DNA from: Halobacteriovorax sp.
GTDB lineage: Bacteria > Bdellovibrionota > Bacteriovoracia > Bacteriovoracales > Bacteriovoracaceae
NCBI GenBank assembly: GCA_024686135.1
Contig: JAIBDQ010000019.1
Coordinates: forward strand, 1 to 34,295
Length of the DNA stretch: 34,295 bases
Direction: 5' to 3'
A program made the translations under genes and the position numbers. The first letter of the stretch is position 1; every line of letters begins with the position of its first letter. The notes under the pieces are model-generated. The model saw nothing but the letters and a program-made list of their open reading frames with translations. It did no database searches and was not told where the DNA came from. Positions 1 through 7,913 of this stretch are shown piece after piece.

Positions 1-2
1 AA

Positions 3-644
3 GCGATTATCTCTGTAGTGATTTGTACGATTGCAACAGCTCTCTTTTTCAAAAAAGAACTTGGTGGAAAACTAGAGATCAAGCAAAAGCATGATAACTA
101 CTTGGTTCCAACTTGGTGGATGACAATTATTCATCTTATTTTTATCGCTCAAGTTGTTATACTTGCTCACCATATGGTGGCCTTCTTAGCACTTTTCCTT
201 TTCTTCTTAGGTTTCACAACTGTTACTCAAGAATATCAGGATCGAATTCAACTAAAAGAATCTCTTCTTGTAGGTTTTTTCCTTGGTGGACTTGTGACCC
301 TTGGATCGATGCAGGCCTGGTGGATTAAAGAAGTTCTTGCCATGCTAGGAGAGTTTACTCTATTCGCTGGTACAACTGGTCTAACAGGGATAACGGACAA
401 CGCTCTTTTAACTTATCTAGGTTCACTGGTTGAGCTTTCAGACGCTAAAAAGATTGCTCTTGTGGGCGGTGCCGTTGTTGGTGGTGGTTTGACAGTTATT
501 GCCAATGCTCCAAACCCGGCAGGTTTTGGGATTTTAAAGAACTCATTTGGAGAAGAGGGGATTAACCCTCTGAAGCTTCTTATGGGTGCAGCTATACCAA
601 CATTAGTTGCTGGTATCTGCATGTGGTGCTTACCTAATTTATAA
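3..644 (+). CDS. Putative Na+/H+ antiporter, C-terminal part (5' end outside window)
   Basis: The reading frame is open to the first base, so the gene starts before the window and the GTG at 18 is probably an internal Val codon. The visible 213 or so residues are very hydrophobic, with about five membrane segments. The Gly-rich stretch VGGAVVGGGLTVIANAPNPAG followed by a GEEGINPLKL segment and a final membrane helix resembles the putative Na+/H+ antiporter family PF07399, as I remember it. The expected role is cation/proton exchange in the inner membrane, but substrate is not shown by the sequence. The gene converges on ilvE with only 23 bases between stop codons. Family assignment is fairly likely; transport function is inferred from the family name. 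Confidence 0.7.
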   Translation, partial: AIISVVICTIATALFFKKELGGKLEIKQKHDNYLVPTWWMTIIHLIFIAQVVILAHHMVAFLALFLFFLGFTTVTQEYQDRIQLKESLLVGFFLGGLVTLGSMQAWWIKEVLAMLGEFTLFAGTTGLTGITDNALLTYLGSLVELSDAKKIALVGGAVVGGGLTVIANAPNPAGFGILKNSFGEEGINPLKLLMGAAIPTLVAGICMWCLPNL

Positions 645-648
645 CTAG

Positions 649-668
649 ATTAATGCTCGCGCATTAAT
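649..668. terminator. Possible weak bidirectional hairpin between convergent genes
   Basis: An 8-base inverted repeat, ATTAATGC then GCATTAAT with a 4-base loop, fills the gap between the convergent antiporter and ilvE genes. It has no clear T-run on either side and is AT-rich, so termination here is uncertain. Confidence 0.3.
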
Positions 669-1741
669 TAAACGGGTGGGTTGATCTTAACAACCCATCC
701 ATTTGGTCCTTCCTTACGTCCTTCTTGTACATCAATTAACGTTTTTCGAAGTTTAGCTGCAACCGGACCTTCTGGGTTTTGAAGCTTGTATTGGGTATCA
801 TCTGACTCTTGAAGAGCATTAATTGGTGTGATGATAGCAGCAGTTCCACAAGCGAAAGCTTCTGAACATTTTCCTGATTTAATATCTTCAATAAGATCAC
901 CAATGATCATAGTTTTTTCTTCTACTTGAAAACCTTCAGCTTCGGCGATTTCAATAATCGATTTTCTCGTAATTCCGGCCAGGATAGTTTCTGTAAGAGC
1001 AGGGGTAACAAGTTTGCCGTCTATAACAGCAAAGAAGTTCATACCACTCATCTCTTCAATTCTTTCGTGTCTTACGGCATCAAGCCATAAGATTTGTTGA
1101 CAGTTTTTAGCGATGGCCTGATTAGCTGAAAGAAGTGAGGCAGCGTAGTTTCCACCAGTCTTGGCAGCTCCCATTCCCCCTGGTGTGGCCCTTGCGGCAT
1201 CCCTTTCAATACCAACGGTAACTGAACCAGAGGCAAAATAGTTTCCACTAGGTGAAGCTATAACAAGAAACTTAAATTTCTCACTTGGTTTAATCCCAAG
1301 ACTTTCTTCTGTGGCAAACATATAGGGACGAATATAAAGAGTTTCTCCAGAGTTTGGAGGAATGAACTCTGAACAATAGGCGGTCATAACTTTACAACTT
1401 TCCACAAAAGATTCTACTGGAAGGTCGGGCATGGCCATTCTCGCGGCAGAAGAGTTGAATCGCTTGGCGTTTTCATCAGGGCGAAAAAGAAAAGGTCCTT
1501 TTCCGTCTGTTTTGTAAGCTTTTAATCCCTCAAAGATCTCTTGGGCGTAATGAAGAACCTTGGCGGTAGGATCTAAAGTAATAGGACCATAGGGCTTTAA
1601 TTCAATGGGTCCCCATTTTCCATCGGCATAGTCAGCCTCAATCATGATTGGTGCCATGACTTTTCCAAAACCAACTTCTTCTGGAAGCTCAAACTTTGAG
1701 AGAACTTCTTTTACTTCTGGATGAACTTTTACGATACTCAT
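668..1741 (-). CDS. ilvE: Branched-chain amino acid aminotransferase (class IV, type II)
   Basis: This 357-residue protein is a PLP enzyme of fold type IV that interconverts Leu, Ile and Val with their 2-oxo acids. The family features are clear: HYAQEIFEGLKAY near residues 65-77, the PLP-lysine motif GAAKTGGNYA with Lys about residue 194, the EEMSGMNFF segment, and the SEAFACGTAAIITPI region near the C terminus. A longer frame runs back to 1849, but the ATG at 1741 is preceded by an AAGGCAG ribosome site and gives the usual length of type II enzymes, so I chose it. The gene diverges from the gene at 1857, leaving about 115 bases for two promoters. In some bacteria such an enzyme also does the last transamination of methionine salvage; nothing here shows that. 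Confidence 0.93.
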   Translation of the reverse strand: MSIVKVHPEVKEVLSKFELPEEVGFGKVMAPIMIEADYADGKWGPIELKPYGPITLDPTAKVLHYAQEIFEGLKAYKTDGKGPFLFRPDENAKRFNSSAARMAMPDLPVESFVESCKVMTAYCSEFIPPNSGETLYIRPYMFATEESLGIKPSEKFKFLVIASPSGNYFASGSVTVGIERDAARATPGGMGAAKTGGNYAASLLSANQAIAKNCQQILWLDAVRHERIEEMSGMNFFAVIDGKLVTPALTETILAGITRKSIIEIAEAEGFQVEEKTMIIGDLIEDIKSGKCSEAFACGTAAIITPINALQESDDTQYKLQNPEGPVAAKLRKTLIDVQEGRKEGPNGWVVKINPPV

Positions 1742-1856
1742 ATGCTGCCTTGCGTTCTTATCATTAGAATATTGAGCATTTTTACCAAAGCTTTGCTGTT
1801 TTGGCATTTGCCCCACGCCAATTTTTAAAGTTAAACTATATGTAAGCATTTAATTT

Positions 1857-3056
1857 ATGGGGAATTCGTTGCAGAGCATTCTTGTTTTATTTTTTTTGAG
1901 CCTAAGTTTTTTTTCATGGAGCTCTTACGGCAAGGTAAACCGCAAGCCGTTCGATATTTCAATTTCTGGAAGTACTAAAGCCATTAAAGGACTTCAAAAA
2001 AGAGCTGAACTAAAGATGGCCAGGTCAACGTCCTATTGCCGGGGATTTTATATGCCAAAGGCCATTAGCACATGGTCCTGTAAAAAGAATGCCCCCCGAA
2101 CCTCAAGCTGTAAACTTCAGTACAGGTGTAAGGTTACAACGACTAAATTCAACCGTAGCTCTGAAGTGAGAAGATTAAAAAAGTCACTATCAAAGATGAG
2201 AGTCTCTAAAGACAGACTTAGAATTAAAGTTAGTCGTAAACCCTATAGAAGAAGAGTTTATAAAACTAAAAAGTTGGTTAAAAAGTTAAGTGCTGTAAAA
2301 GTGGCTTCAGCAGTTAAGCCTAAACCCGTCCCTAAAATTTCTCCCCCTAAGCCCGTAGCTTCGAAATCAATTATTGATAATGAATTAGATGAGCTTTCTA
2401 AATTTAATGAAAGTGATACAGTTGACGAAGCGCTTGTTAAATCAGAGTTAGATGAAGATTTAAGTGAAGGTCTTGATGATGACTTAGATGAAGACTTAGA
2501 CAACCTGAATGAAGAAGTAGAAAAGAAAACAGAAAAGTTAGAAGAGAGTTCTACGGCTTCAGATGATCAGGAAGAAGATGAGGAAAAAGGTGATGGGGGA
2601 AATGATTCTCCTTATACTTCTGATCCTGCCAAATTTGCGGCCTTTAGTTTTGATTTTATACAAATTGCAGATGACTTTGATTCATTAGTTACGATGGGAC
2701 TTAGCTGGACACCGAGAAAAGAATTTAATTCAAAAATAGGAATGAGAGGACAATTTGGTTTAAAGTCGTTAAAGATCCTTTCAGGAACTTCCTTAGAAGA
2801 GACCTTTCTTGTTTATGAACTAGGTCTCTTTTTAAACTTAAACTTTAATGCAAATCTTTACGCAGAAGTTGGATACCTTTTACAAAAGTGGAATAACACA
2901 GCAGCTGATTCTCATAGCGCTTTTAGCTTTGGTGTAGGGTATAAGTTCACAAATAAAGTGATGAAGATCTTTGATCGAGTCTTTATTGATTACTCAACAG
3001 TTTCCAATGAAACTTCTAATAGAGAGCTAAAGTTTTCAACAGGCTTTTCTTTTTAA
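1857..3056 (+). CDS. Exported charge-segregated protein with C-terminal beta-barrel-like domain
   Basis: I do not recognise the family. The 399-residue product has an N-terminal signal sequence (residues 1-25), a Cys-containing region with four cysteines (about 58-91), a strongly basic stretch rich in Lys and Arg (about 95-145), a Pro/Lys linker (PKPVPKISPPKP), and a strongly acidic stretch (about 172-255). The last 140 residues alternate hydrophobic and polar residues and end in Phe (KFSTGFSF), as outer-membrane beta-barrels often do. An outer-membrane anchor with a long periplasmic polyampholyte segment is plausible. The ATG at 1857 has no clear ribosome site; TTG at 1869, preceded by GGGGA, is an alternative start that still leaves a signal peptide. 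Confidence 0.75.
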   Translation: MGNSLQSILVLFFLSLSFFSWSSYGKVNRKPFDISISGSTKAIKGLQKRAELKMARSTSYCRGFYMPKAISTWSCKKNAPRTSSCKLQYRCKVTTTKFNRSSEVRRLKKSLSKMRVSKDRLRIKVSRKPYRRRVYKTKKLVKKLSAVKVASAVKPKPVPKISPPKPVASKSIIDNELDELSKFNESDTVDEALVKSELDEDLSEGLDDDLDEDLDNLNEEVEKKTEKLEESSTASDDQEEDEEKGDGGNDSPYTSDPAKFAAFSFDFIQIADDFDSLVTMGLSWTPRKEFNSKIGMRGQFGLKSLKILSGTSLEETFLVYELGLFLNLNFNANLYAEVGYLLQKWNNTAADSHSAFSFGVGYKFTNKVMKIFDRVFIDYSTVSNETSNRELKFSTGFSF

Positions 3057-3105
3057 TTAACGCAGTAAGTACAAAGATTAATCCGCGGGCTTTTTATTAA
3101 ACAAA

Positions 3106-3180
3106 TGGTGGTCGTGACAAGGATTGAACTTGTGACCCCTGCCATGTCAAGGCAGTGCTCTCCCACTGAGCTACACGACC
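3106..3180 (-). tRNA. tRNA-Val(GAC)
   Basis: A complete 75-base cloverleaf reads on the minus strand. The acceptor stem is GGTCGTG paired with CACGACC, the discriminator is A, and CCA is encoded. The D-arm contains GCTCAGTGGGAGAGC, the anticodon stem CTGCC/GGCAG encloses loop TTGACAT with anticodon GAC (plus-strand bases 3146-3148), and the T-loop is TTCAATC. It decodes GUC. A near-consensus promoter lies just upstream. Confidence 0.97.
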
Positions 3181-3194
3181 ATTAGGAAGCTCTA

Positions 3195-3223
3195 AATTTA
3201 GGGGCTTGTAGCATAACTGTCAA
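3195..3223 (-). promoter_or_regulatory. Promoter of tRNA-Val
   Basis: On the minus strand a perfect -35 TTGACA (3223-3218), a 17-base spacer and a -10 TAAATT (3200-3195) precede the tRNA. The expected start near 3188 leaves a leader of about 8 bases. Confidence 0.8.
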
Positions 3224-3254
3224 TCTTGTTGCGTCGCTCCCATCCAGATGATGG

Positions 3255-3283
3255 ATGTCATCTCTTTTTTGATGGCGTATATT
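3255..3283 (+). promoter_or_regulatory. Candidate promoter of ABC exporter genes, near-leaderless
   Basis: ATGTCA (3255-3260, 4 of 6 matches to TTGACA), a 17-base spacer and TATATT (3278-3283, 5 of 6) place the transcription start near 3290, two bases before the ATG at 3292. No Shine-Dalgarno sequence precedes that ATG (AGGCCTTC only). Confidence 0.45.
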
Positions 3284-3291
3284 AGGCCTTC

Positions 3292-4947
3292 ATGAAATCG
3301 GGACTAGAGAGAACATTAACCGGTTTTATCGTTCATCAGATAAAACGCTTTTGGGGATATTATATAGGTGCCATCGTGGCCTTATTTTTAACCCACCTCA
3401 CCAGTTCGTATCTTCCACAATTAGCAAAAGAATTAGCGGAGCTAGTTGAAAGTGGAACAGAAAACTTCAATACCTCTCAGTTCTTTTGGTTGGCCCTAGG
3501 AATTATTGTTTTTAGAACCAGTTCGAGACTACTATTTTTTTATCCGGCCAGGGTCATGGAGAGAGATATTAGAGTTGATATCTTGAATGGTTTAGAAAAC
3601 TCAAGACCAGAACGTTATCAGTCTTTTTCTTCTGGGCAACTGTTTCAAGCACTTTATGCAGATACGGAGCAGATGCGTGCCTTAATTGGTTTTGCACTAT
3701 TACAGGTTGGAAATATTATTGTGGGTCTTTCAGTTTTGATCCCAAGACTGATGGAGTTTAATCCAGACTTAGTGATTGCTCTTTTACCCATGCTTATAGG
3801 AACCCTTCTTTTTGGGGCCATCACGGCAAAGACCCGTCACTACTGGAGACTAGGGGCAGATGCTCAGGGTGAAGTTCAAAACTTCATTATGGAAACCTAT
3901 GCGGGTAAGAAAAGTATAAAAAACTATTTAGCCGAAGGAAGCTTTCTAAGTCTTTTTTCAAATTACTCTTGGAAAGAACTGGTTTACGCTTATAGGGCCG
4001 GAGTTGGAATTTCATTTTCGATGCCTCTCGTACCACTAGGGGTAGGGCTGTCTCTTATATGGGGTGGCTTTATTATTAAGTCCCAGGGACTTGGGGCCAG
4101 TGCTCTTATCTTTTTTGGTGGCTATGTTTTTTTATTTTTAGAACCACTGGCCTTTCTTTCTTGGATCGGTGTGGTGATTGTAAGTTCTAAAGCTTCATGG
4201 GACAGAATTAAAAAGCTAATGAATAGTTTAGAAGTGGAAGGAGAGAAAGAAATCTTCTTGAAGGAAACAAAACCTCTTCAAATCAACGCAGACTCTTTTG
4301 AAGGGGCTGTAGAGTTTTGGAAAAAACCTCTCAATCTTAGTATTCAAAAATCAAGTTGGAATGTGTTTATCGGAAAAACCGGAAGTGGTAAGACGCATGT
4401 TCTAAGCCAAGTGGCCTGTCTCTTTTTAGAAAAGGGAATAAGCCATTCTCTTGTAGGGCAGGCCCCCTATCTCTATAACGATTCCTTACAGAAAAATATC
4501 TTCCTTGGTCATGATCCAAGTAAAGAAGAAGTTGATAAAGCGTATGATCTTTTAGTTCTGTTTGGCCTCGATTATCTAGAGGCGAGTAAGAAAAAACTAT
4601 TGAGCTTAGAGGTTGGGGAGCATGGAAAAAGACTTTCCGGAGGGCAGGCAAAAAGACTTTGCCTGGTTCGCTCACTTTTAAGTAAGGCTGAAGTTCTCCT
4701 ATGGGACGATCCTTTTAGTAGTGTGGATGTTATTTTAGAAAAAGAAATTATAACAAAATTAAAAGAGAGTGATTGGTTGAAAAATAAGACCATGATTTTA
4801 TGCTCTCATAGGCTTTCAACGGTTAAACTTTGTGATCAGCTTTACTTTATCGACAAGGATGAAGGAATGATCGAAAAAGGTGCCACTGAAATATTGTTAA
4901 AACCTGAGACTAGGACTTATGAATACTTCGAAAAACAGCTTGTCTGA
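3292..4947 (+). CDS. ABC exporter half-transporter, subunit with degenerate Walker B
   Basis: The 551-residue protein combines six membrane helices (about residues 18-310) with a nucleotide-binding domain. Walker A is GKTGSGKT near residue 361, the Q-loop lies in VGQAPYLY, the signature is a canonical LSGGQ near 447, Walker B reads VLLWDD near 468, and the H-loop is CSHR. The catalytic Glu after Walker B is replaced by Asp (LLWDDP). It overlaps the next half-transporter by 29 bases and the two probably form a heterodimer. In such exporters one ATP site is degenerate; the Asp here belongs to that site. The substrate cannot be told; lipids, peptides and drugs are known for the family. Translation probably starts at or very near the 5' end of the mRNA. 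Confidence 0.92.
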   Translation: MKSGLERTLTGFIVHQIKRFWGYYIGAIVALFLTHLTSSYLPQLAKELAELVESGTENFNTSQFFWLALGIIVFRTSSRLLFFYPARVMERDIRVDILNGLENSRPERYQSFSSGQLFQALYADTEQMRALIGFALLQVGNIIVGLSVLIPRLMEFNPDLVIALLPMLIGTLLFGAITAKTRHYWRLGADAQGEVQNFIMETYAGKKSIKNYLAEGSFLSLFSNYSWKELVYAYRAGVGISFSMPLVPLGVGLSLIWGGFIIKSQGLGASALIFFGGYVFLFLEPLAFLSWIGVVIVSSKASWDRIKKLMNSLEVEGEKEIFLKETKPLQINADSFEGAVEFWKKPLNLSIQKSSWNVFIGKTGSGKTHVLSQVACLFLEKGISHSLVGQAPYLYNDSLQKNIFLGHDPSKEEVDKAYDLLVLFGLDYLEASKKKLLSLEVGEHGKRLSGGQAKRLCLVRSLLSKAEVLLWDDPFSSVDVILEKEIITKLKESDWLKNKTMILCSHRLSTVKLCDQLYFIDKDEGMIEKGATEILLKPETRTYEYFEKQLV

Positions 4948-6679
4948 TTTTTTCTTTTTTCCTGGAGTCAGATGGCTTCTTTTTGTCGTACTAACCTGCT
5001 TAGTATTCTCTTCGATATTAGGGTCTTTTCTTCCTGGTCTTATGACAGACTTAGCTGCGAATTATTCGGATACGGCCAAGTTTGAAAGTTCCCTGTATAC
5101 TTTAATGGCCTATTTCTTCATGGTTTATTTAAATCGTGTTGCTTATCAATTGGGAATTAACCGTTATGTTCTCAAACTTGTTCAGCAAGTCAGAACAAAT
5201 GTTTATGAGAAATGGCTCTTGGCCTTTGAAGTACAAGCTAAAGAGAAAGGGCGAGATAACTATCCCCAAGGGGAAGTCATGTCGCGGATCATGAGTGACA
5301 CCATGGCCATTAGAGAGCTTATGACTTCAGGAACCTTTGGGATCTTGATTGATATTTTCTTTGTCTTGGCCTGCTTAATTTCACTGGTCAGAATTAACCA
5401 AGTTAGCGGAATCTTTTTAGCTGTTACAGAAGTTGGCGTGGCCATCCTACTTATTTGGGGCGGCAAGTATATGAGAAAAGTTTTTCACGATGTAAGAAAA
5501 AGCCGCGGAATGGTTTCTCAAAGTGTGGCCAATGTAGTGGGAGGTCTTGGGGAAACCTATTTTACCAATCATGGCAACTACGCCTCTAAAACGGCTACGG
5601 TTCAGTTCACGGACTTTCTCTATAAACAGTTAAAAGCAAATGTTTGGGACGCAAGCTACTATTCGGTGGCGGAATCATTATACCCATTATTATTGGCACT
5701 AATGGTTTTTATCTTTCCCCATAGTGAGATCACTCAAGCTGCTGTGATTTTTGCCATCGTCGATCTCATACAGCGAAGTATTGGACCCATTAAAAACATC
5801 GCTGGAAAAATAACCAATATTCAAAGAGCAGCAACGGGAATTCAGAGGATCAATGAATTTACTTCCGACCTAGCAAAAGCTCCTTGCTCTCCTAAAGATC
5901 AAGTTTACGAATCTATCGATATGAAGGAACTAAGAGTTTCTATTCCTCATTTCCAATACCATACCAAGCATGAAGATGATGAGGTTCCTTTCAAGTTAAC
6001 GGATGTTAAATTTAAAGGGAAGACGGGTGAGTTAATTGGACTCGTAGGGTTATCTGGCTGTGGAAAGTCCACGGTTCTTAATATCCTTGCGGCCAATATC
6101 ATTCCAGAAGAAGCTGATGTTGAACTTATCAAAACAGATGGGAGCTCTCTTCATTTTCCTGGGGATACCTTGGCCGACATCGTTAATTACAGGCAACAAA
6201 TTAGCCTGGTGTCGCAGGACTCTCATATCTTCACAGAAAGCTTAAGGTTTAATATTTGTCTAAGTAATGAAGAGAATTTGGAATTTGATAAATTTTGGGA
6301 ATGGGTTTGTGAAAAAATACCCTATCTCAAGTCTTGGGGGATCGATCCGAATGAAAGTATTACTCCGGATTCACTATCTCTTGGCCAGAACCAGCTCGTT
6401 TGCGGGCTTAGGGCCTGTTTTCTAAAAAGACCTGTTGTGCTTTTTGATGAGATTTCCTCAGCACTTGATTCTGAGCTCGAATTGGCCTTAAGAGAGGTTG
6501 TGTTATTAGTCCAAGAGCAGTCTTTAACCATAATCGTGGCCCATAGGCTTGAAACCATTTTAGAGGCGAGCCGCATTATTGTTATGGATCATGGAAAAAT
6601 CATTGCTTCTGGAACTCATCATGAGCTTCTTTCCGCTGTGCCGCAGTACCAAAAATTCATGGACGAGATGACCTCCTAG
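4919..6679 (+). CDS. ABC exporter half-transporter, subunit with degenerate signature motif
   Basis: This 586-residue protein has the same order, six membrane helices then a nucleotide-binding domain. Walker A is GLSGCGKS near residue 378, the Q-loop is LVSQDSHIF, the signature is LSLGQ near 487 instead of LSGGQ, Walker B is VVLFDE near 506 with the catalytic Glu kept, and the H-loop is VAHRLE. Its signature change pairs, across the dimer, with the Walker B change in the preceding protein, so one ATP site should be poor and the other (this Walker A/B with the partner's LSGGQ) fully active. An acidic segment (KHEDDEVPF) sits just before the nucleotide-binding domain. The start overlaps the upstream gene, which points to translational coupling and one complex. 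Confidence 0.92.
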   Translation: MNTSKNSLSDFFFFPGVRWLLFVVLTCLVFSSILGSFLPGLMTDLAANYSDTAKFESSLYTLMAYFFMVYLNRVAYQLGINRYVLKLVQQVRTNVYEKWLLAFEVQAKEKGRDNYPQGEVMSRIMSDTMAIRELMTSGTFGILIDIFFVLACLISLVRINQVSGIFLAVTEVGVAILLIWGGKYMRKVFHDVRKSRGMVSQSVANVVGGLGETYFTNHGNYASKTATVQFTDFLYKQLKANVWDASYYSVAESLYPLLLALMVFIFPHSEITQAAVIFAIVDLIQRSIGPIKNIAGKITNIQRAATGIQRINEFTSDLAKAPCSPKDQVYESIDMKELRVSIPHFQYHTKHEDDEVPFKLTDVKFKGKTGELIGLVGLSGCGKSTVLNILAANIIPEEADVELIKTDGSSLHFPGDTLADIVNYRQQISLVSQDSHIFTESLRFNICLSNEENLEFDKFWEWVCEKIPYLKSWGIDPNESITPDSLSLGQNQLVCGLRACFLKRPVVLFDEISSALDSELELALREVVLLVQEQSLTIIVAHRLETILEASRIIVMDHGKIIASGTHHELLSAVPQYQKFMDEMTS

Positions 6680-6724
6680 GACCTACAATTTTTAAGCATT
6701 TAAATTCATTAGGAGTTTATTCAT

Positions 6725-7765
6725 ATGAAAAAGTTTTCATTCATTCTTATTTTATTTTCTGGCTTTGCCATTTGGTCTTGTTCAAAAGAAGCAAAGTCTA
6801 ACCCAAGTTATGTTTTCAAGAAGGCTCCTGATACAACAACGGCTGCCAAGCTAAATGGTAAGGCCATTACTCATGCTGAAATTACAAAAGGGATTGAGGC
6901 AGATATTTATGAAGCTGAAATGAAGGTACATGAGCTTAAGATGAATAAACTTAAGGCCATCGTTTTAGAAAGTCTTATGAACAATCACCCAAAGAAAAAG
7001 GGACTTAGTAATGATGAGTTCTTAGATAAAGTTATCGCTTCTGGAGCAAAAGTTGAAAAAGCAGATATTGATAAGTTTGTTAAGGAAAGAAATATTCCTA
7101 AGGAACATATCAACGATCAAATGACTGAAAGAATTAAGGGATTTCTACTAAGAGAAAAGAAAAAAGAGGCTATTGATGAGTGGGTTACAACCCAAACGGC
7201 AAAGTCTCCTGTTGAAGTCTATCTTGCTAAACCTACAAGGCCAGTTTTTGATGTTTCGGCAGGTGATGCACCATTTACTGGTGGAGCAGATGCAAAAGTT
7301 ACGATCGTAGAATTTTCAGACTTTCAGTGTCCTTTTTGTGCCAAGGGTGCAGATATAGTTAATCAAATTAAAAAGAAATATGGAAAGAAAGTTAAGGTGG
7401 CCTTTAAGAACTATCCACTTCCATTTCACAACCATGCTCAAAAAGCTGCAGAAGCCGGACTATGTGTTTACGAGCAGAACAAAGCTAAGTTTTGGGACAT
7501 GCATGATGCTATGTTTGCTGATCAAGCAGGACTTGCTGAAGAAGGCCTAAAAGCAAAAGTTGGCAAACTTGGACTAGATGTTTCTAAATTTACCCAATGC
7601 TTAAGCTCAGGTAAATTCGCCGTAAAAGTAAAAGCTGACATGGAAGAGGGCAAGAAAATTGGAGTAAAATCTACACCGACCTTTTTCGTCAACGGAATGA
7701 TGGTTAATGGGGCCCATCCAATTAACGTATTTAGTGAACTTATAGACGCTGAACTGGCGAAGTAG
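6725..7765 (+). CDS. DsbA-like thioredoxin lipoprotein with N-terminal SurA-like helical region
   Basis: The 346-residue protein begins with a lipoprotein-type signal ending at FAIWSC (Cys about 19; Trp at -2 is unusual). Residues about 40-170 are Lys/Glu-rich and helical and include KLNGKAITHAEI, like the N-terminal part of SurA or parvulin-type chaperones. From about residue 180 there is a DSBA-type thioredoxin domain: VTIVEFSDFQCPFC with active-site CPFC, the FKNYPLPFHNHAQKAAEA segment, and the cis-Pro loop KSTPTFFVNG. It probably acts on disulfides of exported proteins, anchored to a membrane in the periplasm. Known relatives such as BdbD or DSBA_4 proteins support oxidase or isomerase activity, but direction is not shown. 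AGGAG stands about 10 bases before the ATG. A hairpin terminator follows. Confidence 0.85.
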   Translation: MKKFSFILILFSGFAIWSCSKEAKSNPSYVFKKAPDTTTAAKLNGKAITHAEITKGIEADIYEAEMKVHELKMNKLKAIVLESLMNNHPKKKGLSNDEFLDKVIASGAKVEKADIDKFVKERNIPKEHINDQMTERIKGFLLREKKKEAIDEWVTTQTAKSPVEVYLAKPTRPVFDVSAGDAPFTGGADAKVTIVEFSDFQCPFCAKGADIVNQIKKKYGKKVKVAFKNYPLPFHNHAQKAAEAGLCVYEQNKAKFWDMHDAMFADQAGLAEEGLKAKVGKLGLDVSKFTQCLSSGKFAVKVKADMEEGKKIGVKSTPTFFVNGMMVNGAHPINVFSELIDAELAK

Positions 7766-7772
7766 ACTCTTT

Positions 7773-7806
7773 TAGGCGGCTATTCTTGCCGCCTAGGGTA
7801 AATTTT
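7773..7806 (+). terminator. Intrinsic terminator after DsbA-like gene
   Basis: TAGGCGGC and GCCGCCTA pair around a 7-base loop (TATTCTT). The T-run (ATTTTT) comes only after six further bases, so efficiency is uncertain, but the position directly after the stop codon fits a terminator. Confidence 0.6.
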
Positions 7807-7913
7807 TACCATAGGGGCGTTAAGCCCCGAAATTCGATACAATAATCAGAGTGAGCCTTAAAAGGCCATGAAGGATTCTTAGGAAGAGGATCCAAAATAT
7901 ATCCAGGAAGGCA

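Noticed and set aside
4367-4793. Minus-strand frames inside the first ABC gene
   Set aside because: They run antisense to Walker A to Walker B and have no supporting motif.
7814-7828. GGGGC/GCCCC hairpin before the coiled-coil gene as a second terminator
   Set aside because: Five-base stem with no T-run after it; it may be a leader structure but nothing supports a call.
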